Source: Marinomonas lutimaris (GTDB taxonomy: Bacteria > Pseudomonadota > Gammaproteobacteria > Pseudomonadales > Marinomonadaceae). From it: a DNA stretch of 64,000 nt. A program made the position numbers and the translations under genes. The DNA is taken from the NCBI RefSeq assembly GCF_019426345.1, contig NZ_JAHLLW010000014.1, positions 44,388 through 108,387 on the forward strand, in the 5' to 3' direction. The notes under the pieces are model-generated. The model was not told the DNA's origin and made no database searches. It saw only the letters and a list, made by a program, of their open reading frames with translations. Below, in pieces: positions 1 to 8,600 of the stretch (position 1 is the first letter of the stretch; each line of letters begins with the position of its first letter).

Positions 1-593
1 GAAAGAATCATTGGGATATTTGCCCACTCTTCAGGCGAGGTTGGCGTATTGGTCGGAACATTCGGCACTTGCTGCTCAAGGGGCGCAATAAACAACAATG
101 GCGAGATGGCGATAGGTTTAAAGGCTAATCCACGAGGCAAGTTAGTTGGACGTGCAGCAAGACTAATGTCTTCTTTACCATCAAGAACATGGGCAATAGC
201 ATGTTCTGGATCACCCGTGCGTAGTTTGATTTCAATCCCAGGATAGGCAATACGAAAACGACGCAATAACTCATACAAGAAACTGTAACTCGCCGTGACC
301 GATCCATAAAGACTGATTTCACCACTAAGCTGATCAGAATTATCCGTTAGTTCATGGCGAATCAAGTTCCATTGCTGGCTGGTATCACGGGCATATTTAA
401 GAAATTTTTGCCCTTCTTGTGTTAGCGCCACAGTACGGTTATCACGATTGAACAGAGCGACGCCAAGCTCTTCTTCCAAATGTCGAATATTACGCGACAT
501 GGCAGAAATACTAATATGACATTCATCACTGGCACGGCCAAAATTCAGCGTTTCAGCCAAGGCGAGAAATTGCTTGAGTGTCTTTATGTTCAT
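1..593 (-). CDS. ilvY: LysR-family regulator IlvY (3' part beyond window)
   Basis: Transcriptional activator of acetohydroxyacid isomeroreductase in the isoleucine/valine pathway. Read on the minus strand the frame is open from an ATG at 591-593 to the window edge and begins MNIKTLKQFLALAETLNFG, a typical LysR winged-helix start. The helix-turn-helix region lies at about residues 18-40 and the start of the inducer-binding domain follows. About 197 residues are visible; the C-terminal part lies outside the window. It diverges from ilvC, which is the conserved arrangement of ilvY. The assignment rests on LysR character plus this neighbour; another LysR member cannot be fully excluded from the partial sequence. 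Confidence 0.85.
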   Translation of the reverse strand, partial: MNIKTLKQFLALAETLNFGRASDECHISISAMSRNIRHLEEELGVALFNRDNRTVALTQEGQKFLKYARDTSQQWNLIRHELTDNSDQLSGEISLYGSVTASYSFLYELLRRFRIAYPGIEIKLRTGDPEHAIAHVLDGKEDISLAARPTNLPRGLAFKPIAISPLLFIAPLEQQVPNVPTNTPTSPEEWANIPMIL

Positions 594-814
594 GATAAGA
601 CCTTAGTTACCGAGTGTTCGAATAGGATAAATCATGTTTGCAAAAAATGGGACACTATATTGCGAATATATCAATTTACGAAAAGGTTTCATTAAGATAG
701 ATTAGCTTTACTCGCAGGACGCTAGGCAAAATATGACTTAGCAACTGTGTAATCCATTTTTAATATCGGCGTGCTTTCATCGCAGATACATTAATTTAAT
801 AAGGTATGTTTAAC
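594..814. promoter_or_regulatory. ilvY-ilvC divergent control region
   Basis: A 221-bp AT-rich gap between divergent ilvY and ilvC. An interrupted palindrome ATATT-GCG-AATAT at 657-669 is of the size and symmetry LysR proteins bind and is a candidate IlvY operator. This is inference; no clear -35/-10 pair was assigned. Confidence 0.4.
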
Positions 815-2287
815 ATGGCTAACTACTTCAATACTTTGCCGCTACGCGAGCAACTAGCTCAATTAGCAAAATGTCGCTTCATGGACAGCTCTGAATTTGC
901 AGATGGCGTAGAAGCGCTTAAAGGCAAAAAAATGGTTGTTATCGGTTGTGGTGCACAAGGTCTTAACCAAGGCTTGAACCTACGTGATTCTGGTCTAGAC
1001 GTTTCTTACGCTTTGCGTCCTGAAGCCATTGCACAAAAACGTCAATCTTGGAAAAACGCGACTGAAAACGGTTTTGTTGTTGGCACTTACGAAGATTTGA
1101 TACCAACGGCTGATGTTGTTTTGAACCTTACTCCTGACAAGCAACACACGCCTGTTGTTAAAGCAGTTATGCCTCTTATGAAAGAAGGCGCTTGCCTATC
1201 TTACTCTCACGGTTTCAATATCGTAGAAGAAGGCATGCAAATCCGCGAAGATCTAACAGTAATTATGGTTGCTCCTAAGTGCCCAGGTTCTGAAGTTCGC
1301 GCTGAATACGTTCGTGGTTTCGGTGTTCCTACTTTGATCGCTGTTCACGAAGACAACGATCCTAAAGGTGAAGGTCTTGCGCTAGCAAAAGCTTACGCAG
1401 TTGGTACTGGCGGTCACAAAGCAGGCGTATTGATGTCTTCTTTCATCGCAGAAGTAAAATCTGACCTTATGGGCGAGCAAACTATCCTTTGTGGTATGTT
1501 GCAAACAGGTTCAATCCTTTGCTTCGACAAAATGGTTGAAGAAGGCATCGACGCAGGCTACGCATCTCGCTTGATCCAATTCGGTTGGGAAACCATCACT
1601 GAAGCATTGAAATACGGCGGCGTGACCAACATGCTAGATCGTCTTTCTAACCCAGCTAAGATCAAAGCATTCGATCTTTCTGAAGAGCTAAAAGTGATCA
1701 TGCGTCCTTTGTACAACAAGCACCAAGACGACATCATCAGCGGTCACTTCTCTCAAACTATGATGGAAGATTGGGCGAACGATGACAAAAATCTTCTTCA
1801 ATGGCGTGCAGACACAGCAGAAACTAACTTCGAGAAAACACCTGCTGGCGATGTAGAAATTTCTGAACAAGAATTCTTCGACAACGGTATCTTGATGGTT
1901 GCAATGGTTAAAGCTGGCGTTGAGCTTGCTTTCGAAACTATGACTGCAGCTGGCATCATTGCTGAATCGGCTTACTACGAGTCTCTACACGAAACTCCAC
2001 TAATCGCGAACACAATCGCTCGTAAGAAATTGTACGAAATGAACGCGACAATCTCTGACACAGCAGAATACGGTTGCTACCTATACAACCACGCATGTGT
2101 TCCACTATTGGCTGACTTCATGAAAGACATCAAAACCGACGTTATCGGTAAAGGTCTTTCTGTAGAAGACAACGGCGTAGACAATGCTCGCTTGATCGAA
2201 GTTAATACAGCGCTTCGTTCACACCCAGTAGAAGCAGTTGGCGCGGTATTGCGTGGTCACATGGCGGATATGAAAAAAATCGTTTAA
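815..2287 (+). CDS. ilvC: Ketol-acid reductoisomerase (NADP+), class II
   Basis: Converts 2-acetolactate or 2-aceto-2-hydroxybutyrate to the dihydroxy acid in valine and isoleucine synthesis, with NADPH and magnesium, in the cytosol. The 490-residue protein matches the long enterobacterial class II form throughout. The nucleotide-binding loop GCGAQG is at residues 44-49, and conserved blocks CPGSEVR and [10 protein letters not shown] are present, followed by the duplicated C-terminal helical domain. I chose ATG 815 (protein starts MANYFNTL, as in E. coli) over an in-frame ATG at 806. AAGG at 801-804 is 10 nt from 815 but only 1 nt from 806. It is divergent from ilvY, which presumably activates it, and is followed by a strong terminator. 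Confidence 0.98.
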   Translation: MANYFNTLPLREQLAQLAKCRFMDSSEFADGVEALKGKKMVVIGCGAQGLNQGLNLRDSGLDVSYALRPEAIAQKRQSWKNATENGFVVGTYEDLIPTADVVLNLTPDKQHTPVVKAVMPLMKEGACLSYSHGFNIVEEGMQIREDLTVIMVAPKCPGSEVRAEYVRGFGVPTLIAVHEDNDPKGEGLALAKAYAVGTGGHKAGVLMSSFIAEVKSDLMGEQTILCGMLQTGSILCFDKMVEEGIDAGYASRLIQFGWETITEALKYGGVTNMLDRLSNPAKIKAFDLSEELKVIMRPLYNKHQDDIISGHFSQTMMEDWANDDKNLLQWRADTAETNFEKTPAGDVEISEQEFFDNGILMVAMVKAGVELAFETMTAAGIIAESAYYESLHETPLIANTIARKKLYEMNATISDTAEYGCYLYNHACVPLLADFMKDIKTDVIGKGLSVEDNGVDNARLIEVNTALRSHPVEAVGAVLRGHMADMKKIV

Positions 2288-2335
2288 TACGATTAGACTA
2301 ATGCGCGCTCGCTCATAACAGCGTACTTTAAATTC

Positions 2336-2389
2336 AAAAAGCCGAGATTATTCCTGTTTAATAAGAGGAAAAATAATCTCGGCTTTTTT
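2336..2389 (+). terminator. Rho-independent terminator after ilvC
   Basis: Perfect inverted repeat of about 17 bp: left arm 2336-2352 containing GCCGAGATTATT, right arm 2372-2388, ending in a run of six T. It closes ilvC transcription 49 nt after its stop. Confidence 0.9.
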
Positions 2390-2426
2390 GTCTCTTCTTG
2401 TTCTCAATAAAACATTAGGAAATACC

Positions 2427-4108
2427 ATGGACAGCATCCGCTTAGACAACATCCTCCTCAACAAAGTAACAGTGAACTTTGATGATCGCTTTACCCTAAG
2501 CGAGATCGACTGGACCATAGAGCCCAACCAGCATTGGGTCATCACTGGTACCAACGGTTCTGGAAAATCAGCTTTAGCAGCAGTGCTTGCAGGTGTTGGC
2601 GATATTGAAAACGGCACAGTAACTGGTCTTCCAAAAAATGTGGGATTGGTGTCTTTTGAAGCCCAAGCCGAACTGATTGCCAAAGAGCTGAAAAAAGACG
2701 ACGCAGATATCATGGACGTCATTTCTCTTGGCACGCCCGTGCGGGAAATGATCTTCGATCAATGCGCCGATCCAAACCTAGCAGCAAAGTTAGTGGAAAA
2801 GTTTGGTATTTATCCACTGCTGGATCGCGCCTTTCGTAAACTTTCCACAGGCGAAACCCGCAAAGTCATGCTGATTCGCGCTTTGTCTAGCAAACCCGAT
2901 TTATTAATACTCGACGAACCGTTCGACGGTTTAGACGTCGACACTCTAGCCATGTTACAAACTCATCTTGCTTCCATCATAGACACCACGCCTATGATCT
3001 TAGTGCTCAACCGATTTGATGAAATGCCGACCTTCATCACTCATGTCGCCTATGTAGACAAAGGTAAACTGACGCTCACAATCGACAAAAAAGACGAAAG
3101 TGCCTTTAACGAGCTATATCAGTTACTGCATTTGAAAACCACAGACCTACAAGTACCTGAAGCTGATCCAGCCAACACCTTGCCAGTACTCGACCCAAGT
3201 CAGCCATTGGTCAGACTCAAGCAAGCCACGATTAAATACGGCGATACGATCATTGTTGATAAGCTGGACTGGACCATTGAACGCGGCCAACATTGGCAAC
3301 TCAGCGGCCCCAACGGCAGTGGCAAAACCTGTGTATTGTCCTTAATCACAGGCGATCATCCACAATGCTACACCAACGATATTTTCGTCTTTGGATTTCA
3401 GCGTGGCAACGGCGAAAGCATTTGGCAGATCAAACAATTTATCGGCTACGTTTCGACATCGTTGCAATGGGAATATCGCGTCAGCACCAGCTGTAAAAAC
3501 GTCATTATTTCCGGCTTCTACGACAGCATCGGCATGTACAGCAAATCCACCGATAACCAAAAGAAAATCGCCGACCAATGGCTTGCAATGGGAATATCGC
3601 GTCAGCACCAGCTGTAAAAACGTCATTATTTCCGGCTTCTACGACAGCATCGGCATGTACAGCAAATCCACCGATAACCAAAAGAAAATCGCCGACCAAT
3701 GGCTTGCAATGGGAATATCGCGTCAGCACCAGCTGTAAAAACGTCATTATTTCCGGCTTCTACGACAGCATCGGCATGTACAGCAAATCCACCGATAACC
3801 AAAAGAAAATCGCCGACCAATGGCTTGCACTGCTAGGCATGGCAGACCGCGCCGACCAACCATTTAACAAGCTTTCCTACGGCGACCAGCGTTTATTACT
3901 CATCGCCCGTGCCATGGTGAAACACCCGCCACTATTGATCCTAGACGAGCCCTGCCTTGGCCTAGACGACATGAACCGCCAACTCGTCCTCGCTCTTATC
4001 GAGAAAATTTGTGAAGGCAAAGAAACCACAGTGCTCTACGTCAACCACCACGCGGAAGACCAAATCAAAGGGATAGAGAACTACTTTGGGTTGAAGAAGA
4101 ATAACTAA
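2427..4108 (+). pseudogene. modF: ModF-like double ABC ATPase, broken by tandem triplication
   Basis: Soluble protein with two fused ABC ATPase domains, the architecture of E. coli ModF (PhrA). Domain 1 has Walker A GTNGSGKS, signature LSTGE and Walker B LLILDEP. Domain 2 has Walker A GPNGSGKT, signature LSYGD and Walker B LLILDEP. ATG 2427 follows AGGA at 2417-2420. A 121-bp unit is present three times in a row (3462-3824). Because 121 is not a multiple of three, the frame enters copy 2 shifted and stops at 3615-3617, giving a 396-residue product that lacks the second signature and Walker B. Removing two copies restores one 479-codon frame, close to ModF length. No modABC or modE is nearby, so molybdate involvement is family inference only. 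A recent mutation or an assembly error would both explain the structure. Confidence 0.85.
3462..3824 (+). repeat. Perfect 121-bp tandem triplication
   Basis: Three head-to-tail copies at 3462-3582, 3583-3703 and 3704-3824, with no difference seen between them. The junctions share a short TTGCA homology with the flank at 3825, which would suit slippage or short-homology recombination. Copy number 1 or 4 leaves the host gene in frame; 2 or 3 breaks it. Confidence 0.95.
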
Positions 4109-4143
4109 GCTTTTAGCAGGCTCTTTGCCTCAGACAGAAAACC

Positions 4144-4195
4144 GTGTGACGCTTCATACTCGAAACTGACGCCTACCTCACATGAAGCGTCACAC
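4144..4195 (+). terminator. Long-stem hairpin after the modF-like gene
   Basis: Perfect 14-bp inverted repeat, GTGTGACGCTTCAT at 4144-4157 against 4182-4195, with a 24-nt loop, followed by TTGTTTT. Probable terminator with a weak T-tract. It covers the ATG at 4182, which argues against that codon as the start of the next gene. Confidence 0.6.
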
Positions 4196-4265
4196 TTGTT
4201 TTCCAACACTCTCAGCGTTGCAAAATTGGCTAAAAAACGTCATAAATAGATATGAACAAACAAAG

Positions 4266-4976
4266 ATGGCAAAAATGAAAAGACTAGATCCGATATTTAG
4301 ATGGGAATACATACCAGTTCTTTCTTTAGGACTGTTTATTGGGCTAGGAATAGCAACTAGTTGGGAACTAAAAGTGGATTGGGAGCCATCTATCACTTTT
4401 GATTGGAAACTTAGCAGAGATATATGGGATGTACTGAGCACAATCACCTCAATTTTTATTCTAATACTGGCTTTTTGCACTAAAACGTCATGGATTAAAC
4501 AAAATAAACACAATCAAGCTTTGCAACTCGTAATTGCTGAACTGCAAAGATTCAGACAAATTCAAGTTGGGCTTTCAGATTTTTACCGCTTCAATTGCAG
4601 TTTACCAATTATAAAAAAATCGGAATCAGATAACGGGGCAGAATCAAAAAGTAATCATTTCAATAGTATTATAGAAACCTCTACTATTGTAAAAGATATG
4701 AAGTCTGAAATTTATAAACTGCAAACATCTCTTCAAACAGTGATATTCTCAGGTATATTTCATTCGAATATTACCACCCAACAAGATAGCGTATTAGAAC
4801 ACCTCAATAATTTAAACGATATTATTAAAGATATTATTAACGATATTATTAACGATATCATAAAAGAAGATAAACTAATGGAATCAACGAACGACAAAAT
4901 AATCCAAAAAATACGTAAAATTGATGAAATATCGAACAATAATTATCCAGAATGGATTAGAGAAGTACTGAAATAA
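4266..4976 (+). CDS. Hypothetical AT-rich two-TM protein with coiled tail
   Basis: I do not recognise this family. The product (about 236 residues from ATG 4266) has two hydrophobic segments near the N-terminus, around IPVLSLGLFIGLGIA and ITSIFILILAF. A mostly helical hydrophilic region follows, and a tail with the four-residue pattern D-I-I-N/K repeated four times lies just before the end. The layout fits an inner-membrane anchor with a cytoplasmic helical domain. The gene is clearly more AT-rich than its neighbours and sits between a damaged modF and a damaged toxin locus, which suggests transferred DNA. The start is uncertain: 4182 lies in a hairpin, and 4275 is another option; no good ribosome binding site was found. 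Confidence 0.55.
   Translation: MAKMKRLDPIFRWEYIPVLSLGLFIGLGIATSWELKVDWEPSITFDWKLSRDIWDVLSTITSIFILILAFCTKTSWIKQNKHNQALQLVIAELQRFRQIQVGLSDFYRFNCSLPIIKKSESDNGAESKSNHFNSIIETSTIVKDMKSEIYKLQTSLQTVIFSGIFHSNITTQQDSVLEHLNNLNDIIKDIINDIINDIIKEDKLMESTNDKIIQKIRKIDEISNNNYPEWIREVLK
4818..4865 (+). repeat. 12-bp in-frame tandem repeat
   Basis: Four 12-bp units starting GATATTATTAA, the last diverged, encode D-I-I-K, D-I-I-N, D-I-I-N, D-I-I-K. The unit is a multiple of three, so copy changes would lengthen or shorten the helix without frameshift. Confidence 0.8.
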
Positions 4977-4991
4977 GCGTTAATTTTTTTT

Positions 4992-5205
4992 CTAAATTGC
5001 ATTTTTATTCGAAATGCGACGTCTTTTGATCTTGTAGAAGTTGTCTGCCCTTGGAAGCAGGAACATGTGGATGGTCTAAACGCTCGATCAGCTTCTTTTT
5101 GAATTGCTGCTGTAAAGTGGCTCCAAGTTTTTGCCATTCTTTCAGAGCGCTCTTTTTGAATTCGAGTTTATAAGTCAGCGATGCTGACTGAGATGCTTTC
5201 TTCAT
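4992..5205 (-). pseudogene. RelE/StbE-type toxin, frameshifted and truncated
   Basis: The N-terminal half is a good RelE-family mRNA interferase, with TYKLEFKKSALKEW and HPHVPASK. After PASK the frame runs into 14 unrelated residues and stops at 5005. Shifting the frame just there gives ADNFYKIK, the expected continuation of RelE (usual pattern SKLSGADN-YKIKLR), so a small deletion (size 2 modulo 3) removed the LSG region. Beyond KIK the restored frame is also degenerate and stops at 4992-4994, so the catalytic C-terminal half is gone. At the position where relatives begin (xTGACTTAT) the codon is CTG, so even the usual start is lost; the upstream in-frame ATG is at 5203-5205. A dead toxin beside an intact antitoxin is a stable relic. 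Confidence 0.8.
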
Positions 5206-5407
5206 TGGCGCGTTCCTTCGCGAGTGCTATCAGTTCCATATCTTCCAATTTATCCATTAAGGCTTCAGCTGGAACACAGTAAAACGCAGGTTCATTGCGA
5301 TTTAATACAGCAACTGCTTTACCATGTGCGCTGGCGGCAACTTTCATTGGGTTGGCTTTAAATTCCGTAATGCTTGCGGCCACATCGGAAAGGATTCTAT
5401 AAGTCAT
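5168..5407 (-). CDS. RelB/StbD (Phd-YefM type) antitoxin, now orphan
   Basis: 79-residue antitoxin. The N-terminal DNA-binding half (RILSDVAASITEFKANP, then GKAVAVLNRNEPAFYCVPAE) is typical of the StbD/YafN branch of the Phd/YefM fold, and an acidic C-terminal tail would wrap the toxin. The start ATG at 5405-5407 is preceded by AAAGGTG at good spacing. It overlaps the toxin frame by 38 bp in the standard antitoxin-first order. The reading frame looks intact although the toxin is not, so it may still repress its own promoter or neutralise a related toxin elsewhere. Confidence 0.85.
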   Translation of the reverse strand: MTYRILSDVAASITEFKANPMKVAASAHGKAVAVLNRNEPAFYCVPAEALMDKLEDMELIALAKERANEESISVSIADL

Positions 5408-5492
5408 TTAAAAGCACCTTTAATCGACCTATTAAAAAATCATATTAATTTCCATTTGACCATTTATCAAGCAAACAGATGCTGAATATGCC

Positions 5493-5521
5493 TTGACTGT
5501 CATTCTGATCAAAGGTAAAAA
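5493..5521 (+). promoter_or_regulatory. Candidate promoter for the ileS leader
   Basis: TTGACT at 5493-5498, a 17-bp spacer and TAAAAA at 5516-5521 form a plausible sigma-70 promoter. Transcription would start almost at the leader ATG (5529), which leaves no room for a normal ribosome site, so a promoter further upstream is also possible. Confidence 0.4.
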
Positions 5522-5528
5522 TAGAGCG

Positions 5529-5603
5529 ATGAAAAATGCATCTCTTACTCAGCAACGAATTATTATCATCATTCCTAGGAGTGGTGGGTTCGTTGTTGAG
5601 TAA
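5529..5603 (+). CDS. ileS attenuator leader peptide, five consecutive Ile codons
   Basis: A 24-codon frame, product MKNASLTQQRIIIIIPRSGG followed by FVVE, lies directly upstream of a terminator and isoleucyl-tRNA synthetase. Codons 11-15 are ATT ATT ATC ATC ATT. A run of the cognate amino acid in a tiny frame before a terminator is the signature of ribosome-mediated attenuation, as in the his, leu and ilv leaders. The stop TAA (5601-5603) falls just after hairpin arm 2, where it should be for release to permit termination. The ribosome site is not ideal: AAAGG at 5511-5515 is 13 nt upstream and AGAG at 5523-5526 only 2 nt. It is too short for routine gene callers. Confidence 0.8.
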   Translation: MKNASLTQQRIIIIIPRSGGFVVE

Positions 5604-5640
5604 ATAAAGCAAACCCGCCCAAGAGGCGGGTTTCTTTTTT
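5548..5640 (+). promoter_or_regulatory. Isoleucine-responsive transcription attenuator of ileS
   Basis: Four mutually exclusive arms are visible. Arm 1 CTCAGCAACGAA (5548-5559) pairs with TTCGTTGTTGAG (5589-5600, arm 2) with one G-U. Arm 2 GGTGGGTT (5583-5590) pairs with AACCCGCC (5612-5619, arm 3). Arm 3 AAACCCGCC (5611-5619) pairs with GGCGGGTTT (5625-5633, arm 4), followed by CTTTTTT, as an intrinsic terminator. A ribosome stalled on the Ile codons (5559-5573), just past arm 1, would free arm 2 to pair with arm 3 and so prevent termination. With enough charged tRNA-Ile the terminator forms and ileS is switched off. Confidence 0.82.
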
Positions 5641-5670
5641 CTGCTTCTTGGGTTTTAACAGGAAGCCGAT

Positions 5671-8600
5671 ATGAGTACTCAAGACTCCCCTTCGCATTTA
5701 GCCCCCGAGGCTTACAATCCCTCTACATCCGAGCGTTTTTCGTTCGTTGATGCTGAACATGCTGTGCTGACATTTTGGCAGGACAAACAGATTTTTAAGC
5801 GTTCTCTTGTCGCTTCGAAACATAAGCCTGACTATGTGTTTTACGATGGGCCACCGTTTGCAACGGGGTTGCCCCATCATGGTCATCTGGTGGCATCAAC
5901 CATCAAAGACATCATCCCGCGTTACTTTACGATGAAAGGATTCCATGTAGAACGCCGTTTTGGTTGGGATTGTCATGGTTTGCCCATCGAGCATGAAATC
6001 GATAAATCCCTTGGTATGTCCGCCAAAGAGGCGGTTGAATCTCTGGGTATCGCCCGTTACAACGCGGAATGCTGTGGCATTGTTCAGCGTTATGCCAGCG
6101 AGTGGGAAAAGACCATCACGCGCCTTGGCCGCTGGGTAGATTTTGACAACGATTATCGCACCATGGAGCCTTGGTATATGGAGTCCGTTTGGTGGGTCTT
6201 CAAACAATTGTGGGAAAAAGGACTCGTCTACCAAGGGGACAAGGTTATCGCCTACTCCACTGAGCTGGAAACCGTATTATCCAACTTTGAAGCCAGTTCT
6301 AACTACAAGGACGTTCAAGACCCTGCGGTCACTGTGTTGTTTAAACTCGTAGGAGAAGACGCCTATTTTGCCGCTTGGACAACCACACCTTGGACACTGC
6401 CTTCAAATCTTGCCCTGTGCGTTGGCCCAGACATTCCTTATGTGAAAGTACATGATGCCACTATCAACCAAACCCTTTGGCTCGCCGAGGCGCAACTGGA
6501 GTCTGCGTGCAAAGGCCATGATGTAGAGGTGCTTGATAGAGTTGTGGGAGCCGACTTGAGTGGAAAACGCTATGAACCGCTTTTCCCCTATTTTAGCCAC
6601 TTAAATGAATCCGGCGCTTTCCAAGTATTTGCCGATGATTTTGTCTCGACTGGCAGTGGTACGGGCATTGTTCACATGGCACCTGCCTTTGGTGAAGACG
6701 ATAACCGCGTCTGCAAAGCTAATGGTCTACATGCCTCCGTTTGCCCTTTGGACAGCCGTGGCCGCTTCACCCATGAAGTGACAGACTTCGAGAACTTGTA
6801 TGTGAAAGAGGCCGATAAAGCCATCATGCAAACATTAAAAGCGCGTGATCTTTTGTACCGTCAGGAAACCATCACCCATAGTTATCCTTTTTGCCCTCGC
6901 TCCGATACGCCCATCATCTACCGTTCTGTGCCCTCTTGGTACATCAAGGTAGAGCAAATGCGTGCCGAGCTACAAGCCAACAACGAACAGATCAATTGGG
7001 TACCAGAGCATATCCAACAAGGCCGCATGGGAAAATGGCTAGAAGGGGCAATCGATTGGTCGGTATCGCGTAACCGCTATTGGGGTACTCCGCTGCCAAT
7101 CTGGGTAAACGATACAACAGGAAAGCATTTGTGTCTTGGCTCTATAGAAGAGTTAAAAAACTATACCGGCGTAACCGTCGACGATTTGCATCGTGATCAT
7201 GTTGATGAGCTGACTTTCTCCCTTCCAGAGGAGCCAGGCACTTATCGACGCATTGCGGAAGTATTCGACTGCTGGTTTGAGTCCGGTGCCATGCCTTATG
7301 CACAAGTGCACTATCCCTTTGAAAATAAAGAGCAATTTGAGCAAAACTTCCCAGCTGCGTTTATCGCAGAAGGGGTGGATCAAACACGAGGCTGGTTTTA
7401 TACCTTACAAGTTCTCAGCCAATGTTTGTTCGGGCGGCCAGCGTTTAAAAACGTTATCGTCAATGGCATCGTGATGGCGGAAGATGGCAAGAAAATGTCC
7501 AAGCGCCTCAAAAACTACACGCCCCCTGATACTCTGATGGAACATTACGGGGCGGATGCTTTGCGTCTCTATTTGATCAACTCTGGCTTGGTAAAGGCGG
7601 AAGAGCAACGCTTTTCTGACGCGGGCGTACAAGATATGGTGCGTCAGGTGTTGTTGCCTTGGCTCAATGGTTTTCGCTTCTTCTCGACCTACGCCGAGAT
7701 CGACCAATGGCAAGACTCAGGATCGGACAAATCCTCTGATAACATCTTAGACCAATGGATATTATCTCGCCTGCAAACCCTAACAACTAAGGTCAATCAG
7801 GAGATGCAAGCCTACCATCTCTACAACGTGGTGCCTGCGCTCTTTGAGTTTATCGAAGATCTCACCAATGGCTATATCCGTTTGAATCGAGCCCGCTTTT
7901 GGCAAAAAGAAATGAATGAAGACAAACAGCAGGCTTATCACACTTTGTACTCTTGTTTGGATACATTCAGCAGGTTAATGGCACCTTTTACGCCCTTCCT
8001 TGCGGAGCATTTATACCAAGAGCTGTTACCTTTTTCCGCTAACGAAAGACCAGAGTCAGTGCATTTATGCGACTACCCCACAGCAAATGCGGCGTTAAAA
8101 AACGAAAACTTAGAAGCCAGTGTCGCTCGTGTTCAGCACATCTTGGTAATGGGCCGCCAACTGCGTAACGATTTGAAAATCAAACTAAAAACACCGCTGA
8201 AATCGCTGACTGTATTGCATAAAGAGGCTCAGATACTAAACGACATCGCTCGTTTGACAGATTACATTCAAACCGAGCTGAACATCAAAGACGTACTCTT
8301 TAGCCAACAGGAAAATGACTACATCGACTTCTACGCTAAAGCGAATTTCCCGGTTTTAGGCAAACGCCTTGGCAAGCAGATGAAACACTATGCAGCACGT
8401 ATTGCGCAACTCAATGCGCAAGAACTGGAGCATCTAGAAACGCACGGGCAAATCGAGGTGGATGGGCAAGTATTTAACCAAGAAGAGATTAACGTCTATC
8501 GTCAAGCCAAAGCGGGTACGCACACCACGTCCAACCGTTTTGTGTCGATCAGCATCGACCCAGAACTGACAGAGGAATTGGTGGCGGAAGGCGCCATGCG

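Noticed and set aside
3293..3738. Extra open frames across the triplicated region, on both strands
   Set aside because: They exist only because the same 121 bp is read in three frames; none has an independent start or homology.
3462..3824. Repeats as a CRISPR array
   Set aside because: Copies are 121 bp, adjoining, without spacers, and lie inside a coding gene.
4182..4265. ATG 4182 as start of the orphan membrane protein
   Set aside because: It is inside the right arm of a 14-bp hairpin and would add a segment with no ribosome site.
5408..5670. T-box riboswitch before ileS
   Set aside because: No T-box sequence or long specifier stem; the (Ile)5 frame and three-hairpin layout fit ribosome-mediated attenuation instead.
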